NCBI GenBank assembly: GCA_023014485.1
Contig: JAJOZX010012268.1
Span: 1-64,000 of the forward strand
From: Bathynomus jamesi
Lineage: Eukaryota; Arthropoda; Malacostraca; Isopoda; Cirolanidae
Direction: 5' to 3'
Length of the DNA stretch: 64,000 nt
Part shown: positions 1-11,226 of the stretch, in pieces
Numbering within the stretch: position 1 is the first letter of the stretch
Layout: every line of letters starts with the position of its first letter
Made by a program: the position numbers and the translations under genes
Notes under the pieces: model-generated
The model's input: the letters and a program-made list of their open reading frames with translations, nothing else
Database searches by the model: none
Told to the model about the DNA's origin: nothing

Positions 1-1
1 A

Positions 2-619
2 CGTTTTGGTATGGGAATGGGGTCCCCTTTATCCCCAATACTGAGTACATTATATATGGAGTATTATGAGTCGGAATTGTTGCAAACAATATGTCCCAGG
101 AATCTAATTTGGTTTCGTTATGTAGATGATATTTTCTCATTTTGGCCTGACCACTGGAACAACTTTGACACTTTCTTTCAGTCATTAAATAATCTTGTTC
201 CCTCTATTAAATTTAAATATGAATGGGAGAACGACAAACAATTACCTTTTCTAGATGTTTTGGTCATTAACGAAAGCGGAAAGGCCAATTTCACGGTCTA
301 TAGAAAACCTACTCATTGTAATTCGTACATTCATTATTTTTCATATCATGATGAAGGGGTTAAAAGCTCAATTATTTCTTCCATGTTTCTAAGAGCACTC
401 AGGATTTGTAGCCCACATTTGCTGGATCCGGAAAATTCAAAGATTTGGAACATTTTTAACGATTTAAAATATCCTGAGTGGTTTATCAGAAAGGCGTATT
501 TTAAAGCCAGAAAATCTTTTTATGCCCCTCGGGAACCTTCAGTTAACCAAAAACAATATGTGAGTTTGCCTTACATTGCCGGCTTAGAAAGAGTAAAAAC
601 CGTTGACGAAAGATTTTAA
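2..619 (+). pseudogene. Penelope-like element reverse transcriptase, C-terminal half (PLE-1)
   Basis: The reading frame enters from outside the window (open from base 2) and ends at 619. Seen: a GMGSPLSP block at the very start, then the catalytic YVDD with flanking FRYVDDIFSFW near residue 37, then the PFLDV and SMFLRALRI blocks typical of Penelope-like RTs. In the family this domain copies element RNA into DNA at the target and is followed by a GIY-YIG endonuclease, and just such a domain follows here from about 637. The finger and most of the palm domain lie upstream of base 1. The stop at 619 comes before the endonuclease and the downstream frame is shifted, so the copy is probably dead. 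Family call very secure; activity not. Confidence 0.9.
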
Positions 620-636
620 GTTTGCTTTGGCGTTCA

Positions 637-1045
637 AATATTCGTCTACCGTGAAAGTAAATTGGTTAGGAATAACGTTGCAAAAGAGGAACAAGCCTGT
701 GTCTACAGCATTCCCTGTAAAAGTTGTGATTTAGTATACGTGGGAGAAACTGGAAGAAATATTGAAACCCGTATCAAAGAACACAAATATGCCTTCAGAA
801 GTTGTAATACTAATAATGCCATTTTTTTATCACGCTAGCCAAAATAATCATGCTATAGATTGGGAATCAAGTAAGGTACTTTATAAATGTAATAATTATG
901 TCAAAAGAAAATAATAGAATCTGTGTGTATAGAAAAAGTAGATAATTTTAATTTGTGCGAAGGTACTTATAAGTTAGACCCTTTAATGAGATTCTTGGTC
1001 AATAAATCCCTTACGGAGTCGTGGGAACGTGTTCGAACCTAAGTG
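637..1045 (+). pseudogene. GIY-YIG endonuclease domain of PLE-1, frameshifted
   Basis: Translating 655-840 gives an IPCKSCDLVYVGETGRNIET stretch followed by RIKEHKYA. This is the GIY-YIG nuclease core (here VYVG for GIY/YIG, with the conserved Arg and Glu-His) and the Cys-x2-Cys before it is typical of PLE endonucleases. The frame is lost in a T run near 823-830 and again near 905. Beyond that the C-terminal part can be followed in other frames to about 1045. The domain nicks target DNA to prime reverse transcription. Order and spacing after the RT are those of a canonical PLE, so this is the same element as the RT at 2-619. Confidence 0.85.
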
Positions 1046-1590
1046 TGAATTTCTTAAAATGTCTCTGGATTGGAATGTTTCCTTACTCGCTTTTAGTAAA
1101 TGTAATAATGGAAGTAATTAATGTGGATAATATATATGCAGTAATTATGTCAAAATATTAGGATCTGTACGTATAGAACAAGAAGATATTTTTAATTTGT
1201 GGGAATGTAGTTATAAGCTGACCCTGTAATAAAATGCCCTTCTGGTTTCGGGAGAACGATATCTAACCTAGGTGCGAATTTCTCAATGGTCTCTGGATTA
1301 TTTCCTAATCGCCTTTTTCATTCGTTTTTCGGTTTATAATTTCTGTATAATAAACAACAATGTAATAACCAATGTAATAATAAATTTATAATTTCTGTAA
1401 TTAATAATTATGCAATATTAAATGTAATAAATTTAATTATAAATGTAATAATTATGTAAAAATAATAGAATCTGTATGTTTAGAACAGGAAGATAGTTTT
1501 AAAATTTGTGCGAATGTACTTAATGAAAATGCCCCTCCTGTCTCGAGAGAATGGAATCCAACCTAGGTGCGAATTTCTTAACAGTCGATC
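889..1590 (+). repeat. Three decayed copies of the PLE-1 3' coding tail
   Basis: The segment at about 889-1050 (AATTATGTCAAAA, AATAGAATCTGT, GTATAGAA, TTTAATTTGTG, TAAGTTAGACCC) recurs in degraded form at about 1138-1300 and again at about 1440-1590. The second and third copies keep the CTAGGTGCGAATTTCTTAA-like end. These are tandem partial duplications of the end of the endonuclease frame plus 3' flank, separated by AT-rich filler. Confidence 0.7.
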
Positions 1591-1635
1591 CCTGAACTGT
1601 TTTTCCCTCTTGTTTTGTTTCATTTGTGTTCTGTA

Positions 1636-1678
1636 TCCACCCGAGGAGGATGCCAGTGGGCGTCGAAACTGTCGTGGA
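1636..1678 (+). ncRNA. Hammerhead-like ribozyme motif in PLE-1 3' end
   Basis: Foldable by hand. Helix I: UCCAC (1636-1640) with GUGGA (1674-1678). Core CCGAGGA (1641-1647) in place of CUGANGA. Helix II: GAUGCC (1649-1654) with GGCGUC (1659-1664) around an AGUG loop. GAAA at 1665-1668. Short helix III ACUGU, with C1673 at the cleavage position. The U4 to C change in the core should weaken or abolish cleavage. PLE terminal repeats are known to carry hammerheads, so the location fits. Confidence 0.65.
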
Positions 1679-1724
1679 AATAAACTCTGTCTATTAGAGT
1701 GGGTTTTTATTTTCATATTTTGAC

Positions 1725-1746
1725 CTTCACGTAAAAAAAAGTGAAG
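1725..1746 (+). other. Small hairpin at PLE-1 end
   Basis: CTTCAC (1725-1730) and GTGAAG (1741-1746) around an A-rich loop lie just past the end of PLE-1 similarity and just before R1 copy A. It may mark the junction; no function is claimed. Confidence 0.35.
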
Positions 1747-1761
1747 TTTTTTGCATTTAAT

Positions 1762-3597
1762 GTTTTCTGACTTAGCACTGGTATTGCAAGAGTATTAGGA
1801 CTTTTGGATCCGACGGCGCCCCTAAAGTGATTTGCTCCTCCCTTTGTAAATTCCTAGATCCAAAACTGCCTACGCATTACAATAACTTTATACAGCGATA
1901 ATGTGGTAATTTAACGTCGCAAATTAATTTTGCTTTTATTTTTATTGTAAAGGTCGTTTTGGTGCATGAACTAGTTTACTGTCAAGATTGTGCTAATGTT
2001 TCTGTTTTACGAAATAATAGATATAATTCATGAAATATGTATCAGAATATTTATTCTGTAAAGAATCAAGTTTTTACACGTTTATTTTATATATTCGCAG
2101 TTTTATACTTTCCCTAAATCAGTAATTGTTAATGAAAAGAATTTTGGGTACTGTCCTGTTATCTCCCAGACCCAAAAATCGTGGTAAATTAATATTTTTC
2201 ATTTTAAAACTTCTTTCTAATACTACAGGGTGCCCGAAAAGTGTATTTTAAATATATAGTACTAAAATCTCTGCTAATAGTATTGTTTTTTAATTAAATT
2301 TCGCATTAAATATTTTTTAAGTAACATATTTCATATTATAATTGTTACCTATAATACAAAATAGTAATACGTATAAACTAAATTTCTATAAAAATTAAGA
2401 AATTTAAAAAAAAAATTTATAGAACAAAAAATATTTTATAATATAATTATTTGACTTATAATTTTGGTTGAAAATTTTACTTCAAAAGTTTTTCGAACTT
2501 TTATTTATATGATGTTTTTACAAAAAAATATTTTGGTATGTTCTTCATCTCGAAGAACATGAAAACATAGTGGAAGTATTCGTTTTGTTTTTCGTGTGTG
2601 TGCTTTACGTTTTACTGGTATGTATTTTGCTAATGTGTTTTCTTTTGGGAATATTGGATGTAGTTCATAAAATATTTATTTTTTAACGAAGTATTTTTCA
2701 CTGATAAATTTCCGGTTTAAATGTGTCCTTCAAATTTTTATTCCACATTGCATAAAAGATGCACAAAATTTTCATCCCACACCCTTGCCTATAAAATGAT
2801 ATATTTATACATATGCGTTGCGTATTAAGACACCCCCAAACTAGGAATTAACCTTCACTTCTGTTTATAGATTCAGATTTATATTTTCCATAAATCAGAA
2901 ATTTTTAATGAAAACAATTTTGGGTACTATCTTGTTATATCTTCTTATCTCCCAACCAAATTTGCTAAAGCGCATATAACAGGATATAATTATTAGGTAA
3001 AAGTTGCTTAAAATTAATCGAAACGTACGTGAAAATTATTGAGTGCCCGGTTAGGTTAACTGTACGCCTTTGACGACTGGTTAGTTTAAGTCGTGATATT
3101 TTCGTTAGTTTTAACAAAAATACCACGACTTAACCAGTCGTCAAGGGTGTACAGTTGACCTAATCGGGCATTCAATTAACCTAACCTGGCATTCAATAAT
3201 TTTCCCGTAGGTTTCAATGAATTTTAAACTACTTTTACATAATAATTATATCTTGTTATATACGCTATAGCATATAACGTTGCTATAGCAAATTTGGTAG
3301 GGAGATAACAGGATAGTACCAAATTTTGCTAATTTATTTTCTCCACATTTGCGTAATTGAATATCAAAATAGATGCACGACAAATAAATACAGTAATGAC
3401 GGATCCTACAAGAGGATGCATTTCTGGACACTTCGCGTACGTTTCGACCATGAAAAATGTTCTCAACATTTTTAAGTGAAAAATTAAATACGTTCAAATA
3501 CGATGAATTTTCTATATAAAATAATAAAAATAAAAATAAACCAAGCTTTCCTTTTTATCAAAAGTACTGAACATTTTTATAAAAATAATGAACACAA
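1762..3597. repeat. R1 repeat, copy A (3' half)
   Basis: AT-rich non-coding sequence that matches, in order, 7198-9897 (copy B), 27055-28995 (copy C) and 34690-35592 plus 44826-45622 (copy D). Landmarks: GGATCCGACGGCGCCCCTAA (near 1807), AGGGTGCCCGAAAAGTG (2227), a large palindrome (about 2928-3340, centred near 3110) and the AAATACGTTCAAATACGATG end (3486). The palindrome holds a CCCGGTTAGGT...ACCTAAYCGGG hairpin. No ORF of note; the coding class of R1 is unknown. Confidence 0.85.
2928..3340. repeat. About 400-bp palindrome inside R1 copy A
   Basis: Left arm runs from TTTTGGGTACTATC, right arm ends GATAGTACCAAATTT, with matching AGATATAATTATTAKGTAAAAGT and AAAATTATTGARTGCC blocks on both sides. 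The inner hairpin is GTTAACTGTACGCC/GGTGTACAGTTGAC. The same structure recurs in copies B (about 9297-9640), C (28340-28480) and D (45212-45330). Confidence 0.75.
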
Positions 3598-3658
3598 TTC
3601 ATAAAATAATATCGGTTTTATCAGTTTACCGATTTCAGTTCGATTCAGTTTCCCCTCC

Positions 3659-3661
<3 letters not shown>
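3598..3661. mobile_element. Right end of an hAT-type MITE (family of 31464-32264)
   Basis: The 64 bases match the last part of the MITEs at 18903-19670 and 31464-32264, including ATCGGTTTTATCAGTTTA and the terminal TTTCCCcTCCCTG. It is cut on its left by R1 and runs into (TA)n on its right. Confidence 0.75.

Positions 3662-3703
<42 letters not shown>
3661..3703. repeat. (TA)n microsatellite
   Basis: About 21 TA units between a MITE end and the fold-back unit. Confidence 0.95.
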
Positions 3704-3705
<2 letters not shown>

Positions 3706-4866
3706 GAATGAACTCAGAATGGTTCCCTGAGGTTTTCCATGATAAGGTTCCATGAGGTCCATGAGGTTTTCTTTGATGTATTCAATGTGACATGAAGGAA
3801 GCGATTCTTTTGCATATATTGAGGTTCTAAATGTAGCTGGGGTAGGCTACTTTAACCCTAGATCCTGTTCCAAAGCTGGATCCTGTCTGCTTTGCAGACG
3901 GCTGGTGAGGGAAGCATGGAAAAACTATACGCGCTCACAACATGGTATCATATGTGGTGCCTTTATTTCATAATTAAATATAAAAATTATTAATTGAATT
4001 AAATATCTATACAAAATTGCCTCGGGATTGGCGACATAGCCTATTGGGAATGATATAATTGCCATACGTACAAAGAACCGGTATGTATGCATCGAGCCTC
4101 ACAGAGCAACAAGAAAACCCAATTTATTGTTTAGTCTTCAAGAGAGAAGACCAAACAAAACTTTGCCAGATCAGCAAATAATGAAAACACAACGCGAAAA
4201 GGAACGGTTCTCAGAGCTGTTTATTGTACAGCGAACGCTTTAAACAGGGAGGATGTGCTTTTGTCTTCCCTAAAATTCTGAGTGAATTCCTTATAATAAA
4301 CTTAATAATTAAAAAAAAAGGATAGGCCTATACCTGCAGGTATTTATATTGTGACTGCCTATATTAATTACATCAAGTTAACTCATCGCGTAGCTCCATC
4401 GTGGCGGCCTTACACCGAAAAAGATCGTGACGCCCAACATCGAAGCAAACTAAGATCCAGCAAAAAATAAGGTGGGACAATTTCTTTTCGTTCACATATA
4501 GGCATCTAAAATCCCGACGCTAAAATTACTGTAAACAATGAAATATGAAGAGGTCCTTTAAAGACCTACATATACATAACTCTCTAACAGAAAAACATAG
4601 GGCTTTTGTCGTTTAACTCTCCACTGAAATCTGCTGGAAATTTCCAACGGATGAGGGTGTCAGGCAATCAACCCATAGCCCTATATAATTTTTCATAGGA
4701 AGCTATATTTTTGGGACCTCTTTGCGAGTTACCCGTTGCCTACGTCGGGCTAGCATCATGAAAAAGAAAAACTATAGTATTTGTCATTTACCATTACTTA
4801 TTCGGACTATAGTAGATTTAATTTTCCTAGAAGAGTTCCATGTTCCATGCACGGTCTGTGTGTATC

Positions 4867-4867
<1 letters not shown>
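3704..4867. mobile_element. Fold-back unit FB1, copy 1, split by a MITE
   Basis: 3704-3915 and 4697-4867 together match the uninterrupted unit at 19704-20040: GAACTCAGAATGG, GCTGGATCCT, GCAGAYRGCTGGTGAGGGAAG, then CATGAAAAAGAAAAACTATA and CATGCACGGTCTGTGT. The break is exactly the insertion at 3916-4696. In the 19.7-kb copy the outer arms are inverted repeats, hence fold-back. No coding capacity. Confidence 0.7.
3916..4696. mobile_element. 781-bp MITE with 8-bp target duplication, copy 1
   Basis: Ends ATGGAAAAACTATA (left) and, reversed, ATGAAAAATTATATA (right) form imperfect terminal inverted repeats. Flanks AGGGAAGC and TAGGAAGC are the likely 8-bp target duplication. The element is absent from the homologous site near 19865. 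A second copy in inverted orientation lies at 11227-11995. The 8-bp duplication suits hAT-like or P-like elements; superfamily not decided. No transposase. Confidence 0.75.

Positions 4868-4902
<35 letters not shown>
4868..4902. repeat. (TA)n microsatellite
   Basis: Separates FB1 from the 5' start of R1 copy B. Confidence 0.95.
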
Positions 4903-4910
<8 letters not shown>

Positions 4911-5198
4911 GAAACCGAGCGTACATATTTGATGGTATTATTTTTATATTAAACATTTTTTGAAAATTTAGATCCTTGTCATTGTTGCGTAACGAACATT
5001 TTCAATACCATCTCTTTCGTTCACTATAATGACGTTGTAATATGTATTATTTATACACGCGTATAATGGTATTATTCTATATTAAACTTTATTTTTGGAA
5101 ATTAAATAATTGTTATAATGCGTATCTAATACTTGCATTATCTAATATTTTGCTTACTAAAGGCGTTGCAGTATGTATTATACGTACATAAAAAGGTA

Positions 5199-6578
5199 TT
5201 ATGGGGCCCTTTAAAAATTATGTAACGCTTTATTCCACCGAAATGTATATCCACTCCCCCACCCACCTATCCAACCACCCCCTAAAAAATTATGTAACAT
5301 CAGACCTAACCCCCCATCCCACCCATGGCCGCCGGGAGGGCGGGGAAGCCGGTATAAATCCCCGGGATCCCGGACCTCAAAAAAGAATGATCGATTGGTG
5401 TGGCCTCGCTGGAAATAGAAATCGTTTCTCTTCCATCCTCCGAGAATGTGTCGGTGTTTCTGCCACCGGCATCTGTTATCACTTTTTTAGGGTGCCTGCT
5501 TCCCACTTGTGGAGTTAGTAGGCCTCGGGATTCGGTTTCCCAAACCTACAAAAGAGCCTGCTCTTAACGCCTGCGCGTGCCTGGTTGAGCTCGGGCGCGT
5601 CTTCTACTCACGCTCTCATTTCTGTTCTAGCTTTTCTTTACTTTTTTCCCATTTCTTCGTCTGTTCAAGTTTTTCTTCTTCACTGTCTTCTTTCTTGGTC
5701 ACATCGATCATCGATCATCATCTCTAGGGGGCTCGCAAAGAGGGGGGATAAAATCTAAAAATATTAATAAAGCAATTGATTAAATAACAGAGGAAATATA
5801 ATTAAGAAACACATTTTATAGAGATTATTATAGTCAAACTGAAACAGATAAAATCTTATCTGCGGTCCACCAATGCCCAAGACCGACTGACAGATCTGGG
5901 AACCATTGTAATTGAAAGCCAGTTAGCCCGTACTTTAAATTTCATCAGAATCATTTACCACTTTGCTAGAGAGAAGGCAAAGAAAGTACATTTCTAATTA
6001 TGAAAATCTTGCCGTAAGTAATTGTCTTGCCTACATGGACTGGTACTGCATTTGTAAATTGTTTGGTGAAAGAATTAATATAATTGATTCGAAAAATAAA
6101 ATGGTCATTTTCTTCTGAGTTGTTTATTCATACTGTATGTTTTTGAATAGTGACTTCGATATATAATCAATTTCCTTGTTATGTACACAAAAAACATTTA
6201 TAATAAAATATTGAGTAAACGGGTTGGGGGGGGGGGGTCAATAAACCAATCCTTCCCCGGGGGCTGGGGCACCTCGCACCTCACATTGTCCTATAAAATG
6301 TTATTTTCAATAAATTGTTACTTCTCTTTTCCCCAAAACTTGTTACTCATCACTTACTCAAAACATCTTTTATGTATGATAATAATTTGTTATTCTCACC
6401 TATATTATATACACGACACGTGCTCAAATTACATCTTGCCATTTCCCAGTTTTATATATTTGTGGTGATAAAGTGTTATGTCACACTTGAGGTGACATTC
6501 CTCACCCTCATGTAACACTGTAACACCTGGCCTAACACTTCCCCACTCCCTTCTGCGTTACATAATTTTTGAATGGCC
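5199..6578. mobile_element. MITE with GGGGCC ends, copy 1
   Basis: Left end GGGGCCCTTTAAAAATTATG followed by TAACGC; right end GCGTTACATAATTTTTGAAT followed by GGCCCC. These are inverted repeats of about 27 bp. Subterminal GC-rich blocks (GGGAGGGCGGGGAAGCCGG and CCCCGGGGGCTGG) are also roughly inverted. Copies at 24848-26247 and, internally deleted, 32587-33166; the right end only near 10355-10382. No transposase seen. Confidence 0.75.
5390..5711. mobile_element. 328-bp-class MITE, copy 1 (nested)
   Basis: Starts ATCGATTGGTGTGGCC and ends TTGGTCACATCGATCATC. It matches 25036-25360 and, reversed, the bounded insertion at 61392-61719, which defines the ends. It contains a tRNA T-arm-like GGTTCGGWTYCC box, so a SINE origin was considered, but the inverted ends favour a DNA MITE. 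Confidence 0.65.
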
Positions 6579-7435
6579 CCTAATTCTATACAGGGTGTTC
6601 CATTTAAATGGAACCAAAAGTAGTAATAAAGATTGAAAACGATATTGGTACCTTTATTAGCTTTCTTAAGTGTTTCTAGTGCTTAAACACCCCGGTCTAC
6701 CAATCAGATTTGATGTTTGAGGCTTGAAAGTAAAAAGTCTAAATTAAAAACAATTTCTTCTGCAGAATCATATGAATTTCAAAAATACTTTATTTTATTT
6801 TATTCAATGAACCAATATTATCATAGTTTCTGCTTAGAGCGCTTATGAACCATAAAAAACGTATATGTAGATAGAAAATGAATTTTCAATGAAGAACTTT
6901 TATAATACAAGTGTATTGGTAACTTCTTTCAATTTTTAAAAAGTGTTGTGAGGACTTTGAAATTGTGAATACATTTGGTTCTAGATACCTATTTTGGCGC
7001 CCCTATCAAAAGTAATGGCACCCTATGGGTCATGAATGATATTATATTTTCAGACGTTTGTTAATTTGTTAAACTTTGGGCAAATATCTAAAAATTAAAA
7101 CCGAAAGGAAAGAATTATCGATGTTAAAAGTTTTTCAAAATCGGCCTGAATAACAATACATGCCCAATCTGCCAATGCTAATCCGATGTAAAACAATGTT
7201 TTCTGACTTCGCACTGGTATTGCAAAAATATTAGGACTTTTGGATCCGACGGCGCCCCTAAAGTGACTTGCCCCTCCCTTTGTAAATTCCTAGATCCACA
7301 ACTGCCTACGCATTACAATGACTTTATACAGCGATAATGTGGTAATTTAACGTCGCAAATTAATTTTGCTTTTATTTTTATTGTAAAGGTCGTTTTTGGT
7401 ACATGAACTAATTTTTCTGTCAAGATTGTGCTAAT

Positions 7436-8200
7436 CAGTGGCGGCTCGTGACTTTCAGTTATGGGGGTGCTGCCTCAGAAATTGCGAACAATTGTGTCGA
7501 TTATATATATATATATACGAGAGAGAGAGAAAGTCGAATAGATAAATAGATAACTACTCACTACTCAGTCATAAAAATAAGTAAAATAGTATCATAAAAT
7601 CAATTATAGGGTACTTACGCTTAACGGGTAATTTCGAATTTGCCAAAATTTTTATTTATAAGCAAACTCCATTCTTCTGTTTTTATTCTGAGCGAAAAAA
7701 TATTCTAAGAAATGAAAGCTATATATTGTAAATAATCCAATTATTATATAATTAACTTCAATCTCACGACAAAAAATAAATGATAACGAATCATTGATAA
7801 ATGCAATTCGGAAATTAAATTTCGAATTAGCAAACGGTACAGCAACACAACCACCACGTCAAACAAACAAATCGGCACTGCTCTGTCCACAGTGCTTTGG
7901 ATCCTCTTAAACCCGCGATTCTGACTCGCTCTTCGTACGTCCGCCATCGAGGTTTCAAGCGTTTCGAACAAAATCTGGAACTGTTAAGTACGCAGTTCCA
8001 CGGGAAGGCTGAAGCTACTTTCGTGATTCATTCGTTCGGCATTGAAATAGTTTAAGGAAAAAAGGATATAATCTGATTTAAAAACTCAAAGTTCATTGAA
8101 AAAAAACAATCAGAGAGGCTATTTTAAATATTTAAATATAAAGATCATAAGATCATGGGGGTGCTGCAGTTCCACAGTGCCTACCTGCGAGCCGCTCCTG
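7436..8200. mobile_element. 765-bp hAT-type MITE
   Basis: Left end CAGTGGCGGCTCG, right end reversed CAGGAGCGGCTCG: the CAG...CTG inverted repeats of hAT elements. Flanks GTGCTAAT and CTGCTAAT are a 7/8 match target duplication. The empty site TGTGCTAATGTTTCTG is intact in R1 copies A, C and D. A weak 75-residue minus-strand frame (7744-7971) is not recognised. (GA)n and (TA)n runs lie near 7504-7530. Confidence 0.8.
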
Positions 8201-10392
8201 GACTGCTAATGTTTCTGTTTTGCGAAATAATAGATATAATTCATGAAATATGTATCAGAATATTTATTCTGTAAAGAATCAAGTTTTTACACGTTTATTT
8301 TATATATTCACAGTTTTATACTTTCCATGAATCAGTAATTGTTAATGAAAAGAATTTTGGGTACTGTCCTGTTATCTCCCAGACCCAGAAAATTATGGTA
8401 AATTAATATTTTGCATTTTAAAACTTCTTTCTAATACTACAGAGTACAGGGTGTCCGAAAAGTGTATTTAAATATATAGTACTAAAATCTCTGCTAATAC
8501 TATTGTTTTTTAATTAAATTTCGCATTAAATATTTTTTAAGTAACATATTTGATATTATAATTGTTACCTATAATACAAAATAATAATACGTACAAACTT
8601 AATTTCTATAAAAATTTAAGAAATTTTTTCAATAGTGTTTATAGAACGAAAAATATTTTATAATATATTTGACTTATAATTTTGGTTGAAAATTTTACTT
8701 GAAAAGTTTTTCGAACTGACGTTTATTTGATGAAGCATATTTTTGCAAAAAAATATTTTGGTATGTTCTTCATTTTGAAGAACATGAAAACATAGTGGAA
8801 GTATTCGTTTTTGTTTTTCGCGTGTGTGTGTGTGTGTGTGTGCTTTAATCTTTACTGTTATGTATTTTGCTAATGTTTTTGTTTTGGGAATACTGGATGT
8901 AGTTCATAAAATATTTATCACGATATTTATTTTTTAACATGAAGTATTTTTCACTGATAAATTTCCGGTTTAAAGGTGTCCTTCAAATTTTTATTCCACA
9001 TTGCATAAAAGACGCACAAAATTTTCATCCACACACCCTTGCCTATAAAATGATATATTTATACATATGCGTTGCGTATTAAGACACCCCCAAAATAGGA
9101 ATTAACCTTCACTTCTTTTATAGATTCAGATTTATATTTTCCATAAATCAGAAATTTTTAATGAAAACAATTTTGGGTACTATCTTGTTATATCTTCTTA
9201 TCTCCCAACCAAATTTGCTATAGCGCATATAACAGGATATAATTATTAGGTAAAAGTTGCTTAAAATTAATCGAAACGTACGTGAAAATTATTGAATGCC
9301 CGGTTAGGTTAACTGTACGCCCTTGACGATTGGTTAGTTTAAGTCGTGATATTTTCGTTAGTTTTAACGAAAAAATGTATGTATATAGTCGTGATATTTT
9401 CGTTAGTTTTAACAAAAATACCACGACTTAACCGTCGTCAAGGGTTTACAGTTGACCTAACTAGGCATTCAATTAACCTAACCTGGCATTCAATAAGTTT
9501 CCCGTAGGTTCCAATGAATTTTAAGCAACTTTTACATAATAATTATATCTTGTTATATACGCTATAGCGTATAACATAGCGTATAACATTGCTATAGCAA
9601 ATTTGGTAGGGAGGTAACAGGATAGTACCAAATTTTGCTAATTTATTTTCTCCACATTTGCGTAATTGGATATCAAAATAGATGCACGACAAATAAATAC
9701 AGTAACGACGGATTCGACAAGAGGATGCATTCCTGGAAACTTCGCGTACGTTTCGACCATGAAAAATGTTCTTAACATTTTTAAGTGAAAAATTAAATAC
9801 GTTCAAATACGATGAATTTTCTATATAAAATAATAAAAAATAAAAATAAACCAAGCTCTTTCCTTTTTATCAAAAGTACTGAACATTTTTATAAAAAAAT
9901 GGTAATTTTCTTCAGAATTGTTTATTCATACTGTATATTTTGAATAGTGACTTGGACATATAATCAGTTTGCTTGTTATGTACACAAAACCATTTATAAT
10001 AAAATACTGAGTAAACATGGGACTGGGCCATAAACCAATCCTTCCCCGGGGCCCGTGGCAGCTCTCGGCGGCCCTGCCCGACGTCACATTGCCCTATAAA
10101 ATGTTATTTTCAATAAATTGTTACTTTTCTTTCCCCAAAACTTGTTACTCATCACTTACTCAAAACATCTTTTTATGTATGATAAATTGTTACTTTCACC
10201 AATATTATATACAAGACACGTGCTCAAATTACATATCTTCTCATTTCCCAGTTTTATATATTTGTGGTGATAAAGTATTATGTAACACTTGAGGTGACAT
10301 CCCTCACCCCTATCTAACACATTGTAACACCTGCCCTAACACTCCCCCATCCCCTTCTGCGTTACATAATTTTTGAATGGCTCCTATTCTAT

Positions 10393-10589
10393 ACAGGGTA
10401 TTGCATTTAAATGGAACCTCAGGTAGTAATAAAGATTGGAAAGGATATTGGTACCTTTATTAGCTTTATTTACTTTTATTACCTCACTTTACCTTTATAC
10501 CTTATTTTTAGCTTCATTACCTTCTCAAATCTAGGAAAAAAGACATTATTAATTACTCCTTATGGTTCCATTTAAATGAAACACCTGTA
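10393..10589. mobile_element. Small mariner-like MITE inside R1, copy E
   Basis: Ends ACAGGGTATTGCATTTAAAT and, reversed, ACAGGTGTTTCATTTAAATG are inverted repeats about 195 bp apart. Copy C has the same unit (26256-26456). Copies B and D keep only the left end. Confidence 0.65.
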
Positions 10590-11226
10590 GATTAAATGTT
10601 TTTTAAAGCAAATTTAGAAATACTTTTTTTGGGGGGGTTTTTTCTATTTTGAATGTTTATTTTGTCATTTGCCTTCCTTTTTTAAGTGTTTTTAGTGCCT
10701 AAACATCCGAGTCTACCAATCAGATTTGATGTTTGAGGCTTGAAAGTAGAAAATCTAAATTAAAAACAATTTCTTCTGCAGAATCATATGAATTTAATAC
10801 TACTTTATTTTATTTTATTCTATCAACCAATACTATCATAGTTTTGCTTAGCGCTTATGAATCATAGAAAACATATATGTAGATAGAAAATGAATTTTTT
10901 ATAATACAAGCGTACTGGTAACTTTCAATTTTTAAAAGGTTTTGTGAGCACTTTGAAAGTGTGAGTACTTTGGCTCTAGATACCTATTTGGTGCCCTATC
11001 GGAAGTAATGACGCCCCATGGGTCATGAATGATATTATATTTTCAGACGTTTGTTAATTTTTAAACGGTGGGCAAATATCTAGCAATTAAAACCGAAAGC
11101 AAAGAATTATCGATGTTAAAAGTTTTTCAAATTCGGCCTACACATTACAAGGACGTAATAGAGCGATAATGTGGTAATTTAACGTCACAAATTAATTTTG
11201 CTTTTATTTTTTTTGTAAAGGTGGTT

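Larger units (their letters stand above)
4903..9897. repeat. R1 repeat, copy B (near full length, with nested MITEs)
   Basis: Starts ACAGAAACCGAGCGTACAT after (TA)n, as do copies C (24556) and D (32297), and runs to ACTGAACATTTTTATAAAAA. Contains a GGGGCC-ended MITE (5199-6578), a 328-bp MITE within that (5390-5711) and an hAT-type MITE (7436-8200). The rest is non-coding. It shares with copy D, but not C and E, a deletion just after TACCTTTATTAGCTTTCTTA (near 6653). Confidence 0.85.

Noticed and set aside
3577..3762. ORFs with runs of Tyr-Ile (here and at other TA arrays)
   Set aside because: Translations of (TA)n microsatellites.
5390..5711. tRNA-derived SINE
   Set aside because: A single T-arm-like box, no A box at proper distance, inverted ends and an 8-bp duplication at 61.4 kb favour a DNA MITE.
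7744..7971. Minus-strand 75-aa ORF inside the hAT-type MITE as a transposase remnant
   Set aside because: No hAT dimerisation or catalytic motif could be recognised.
8823..8842. (GT)n run in R1 copy B as a regulatory signal
   Set aside because: Simple microsatellite expansion of a CGTGTGTGTGC stretch present once in other copies.
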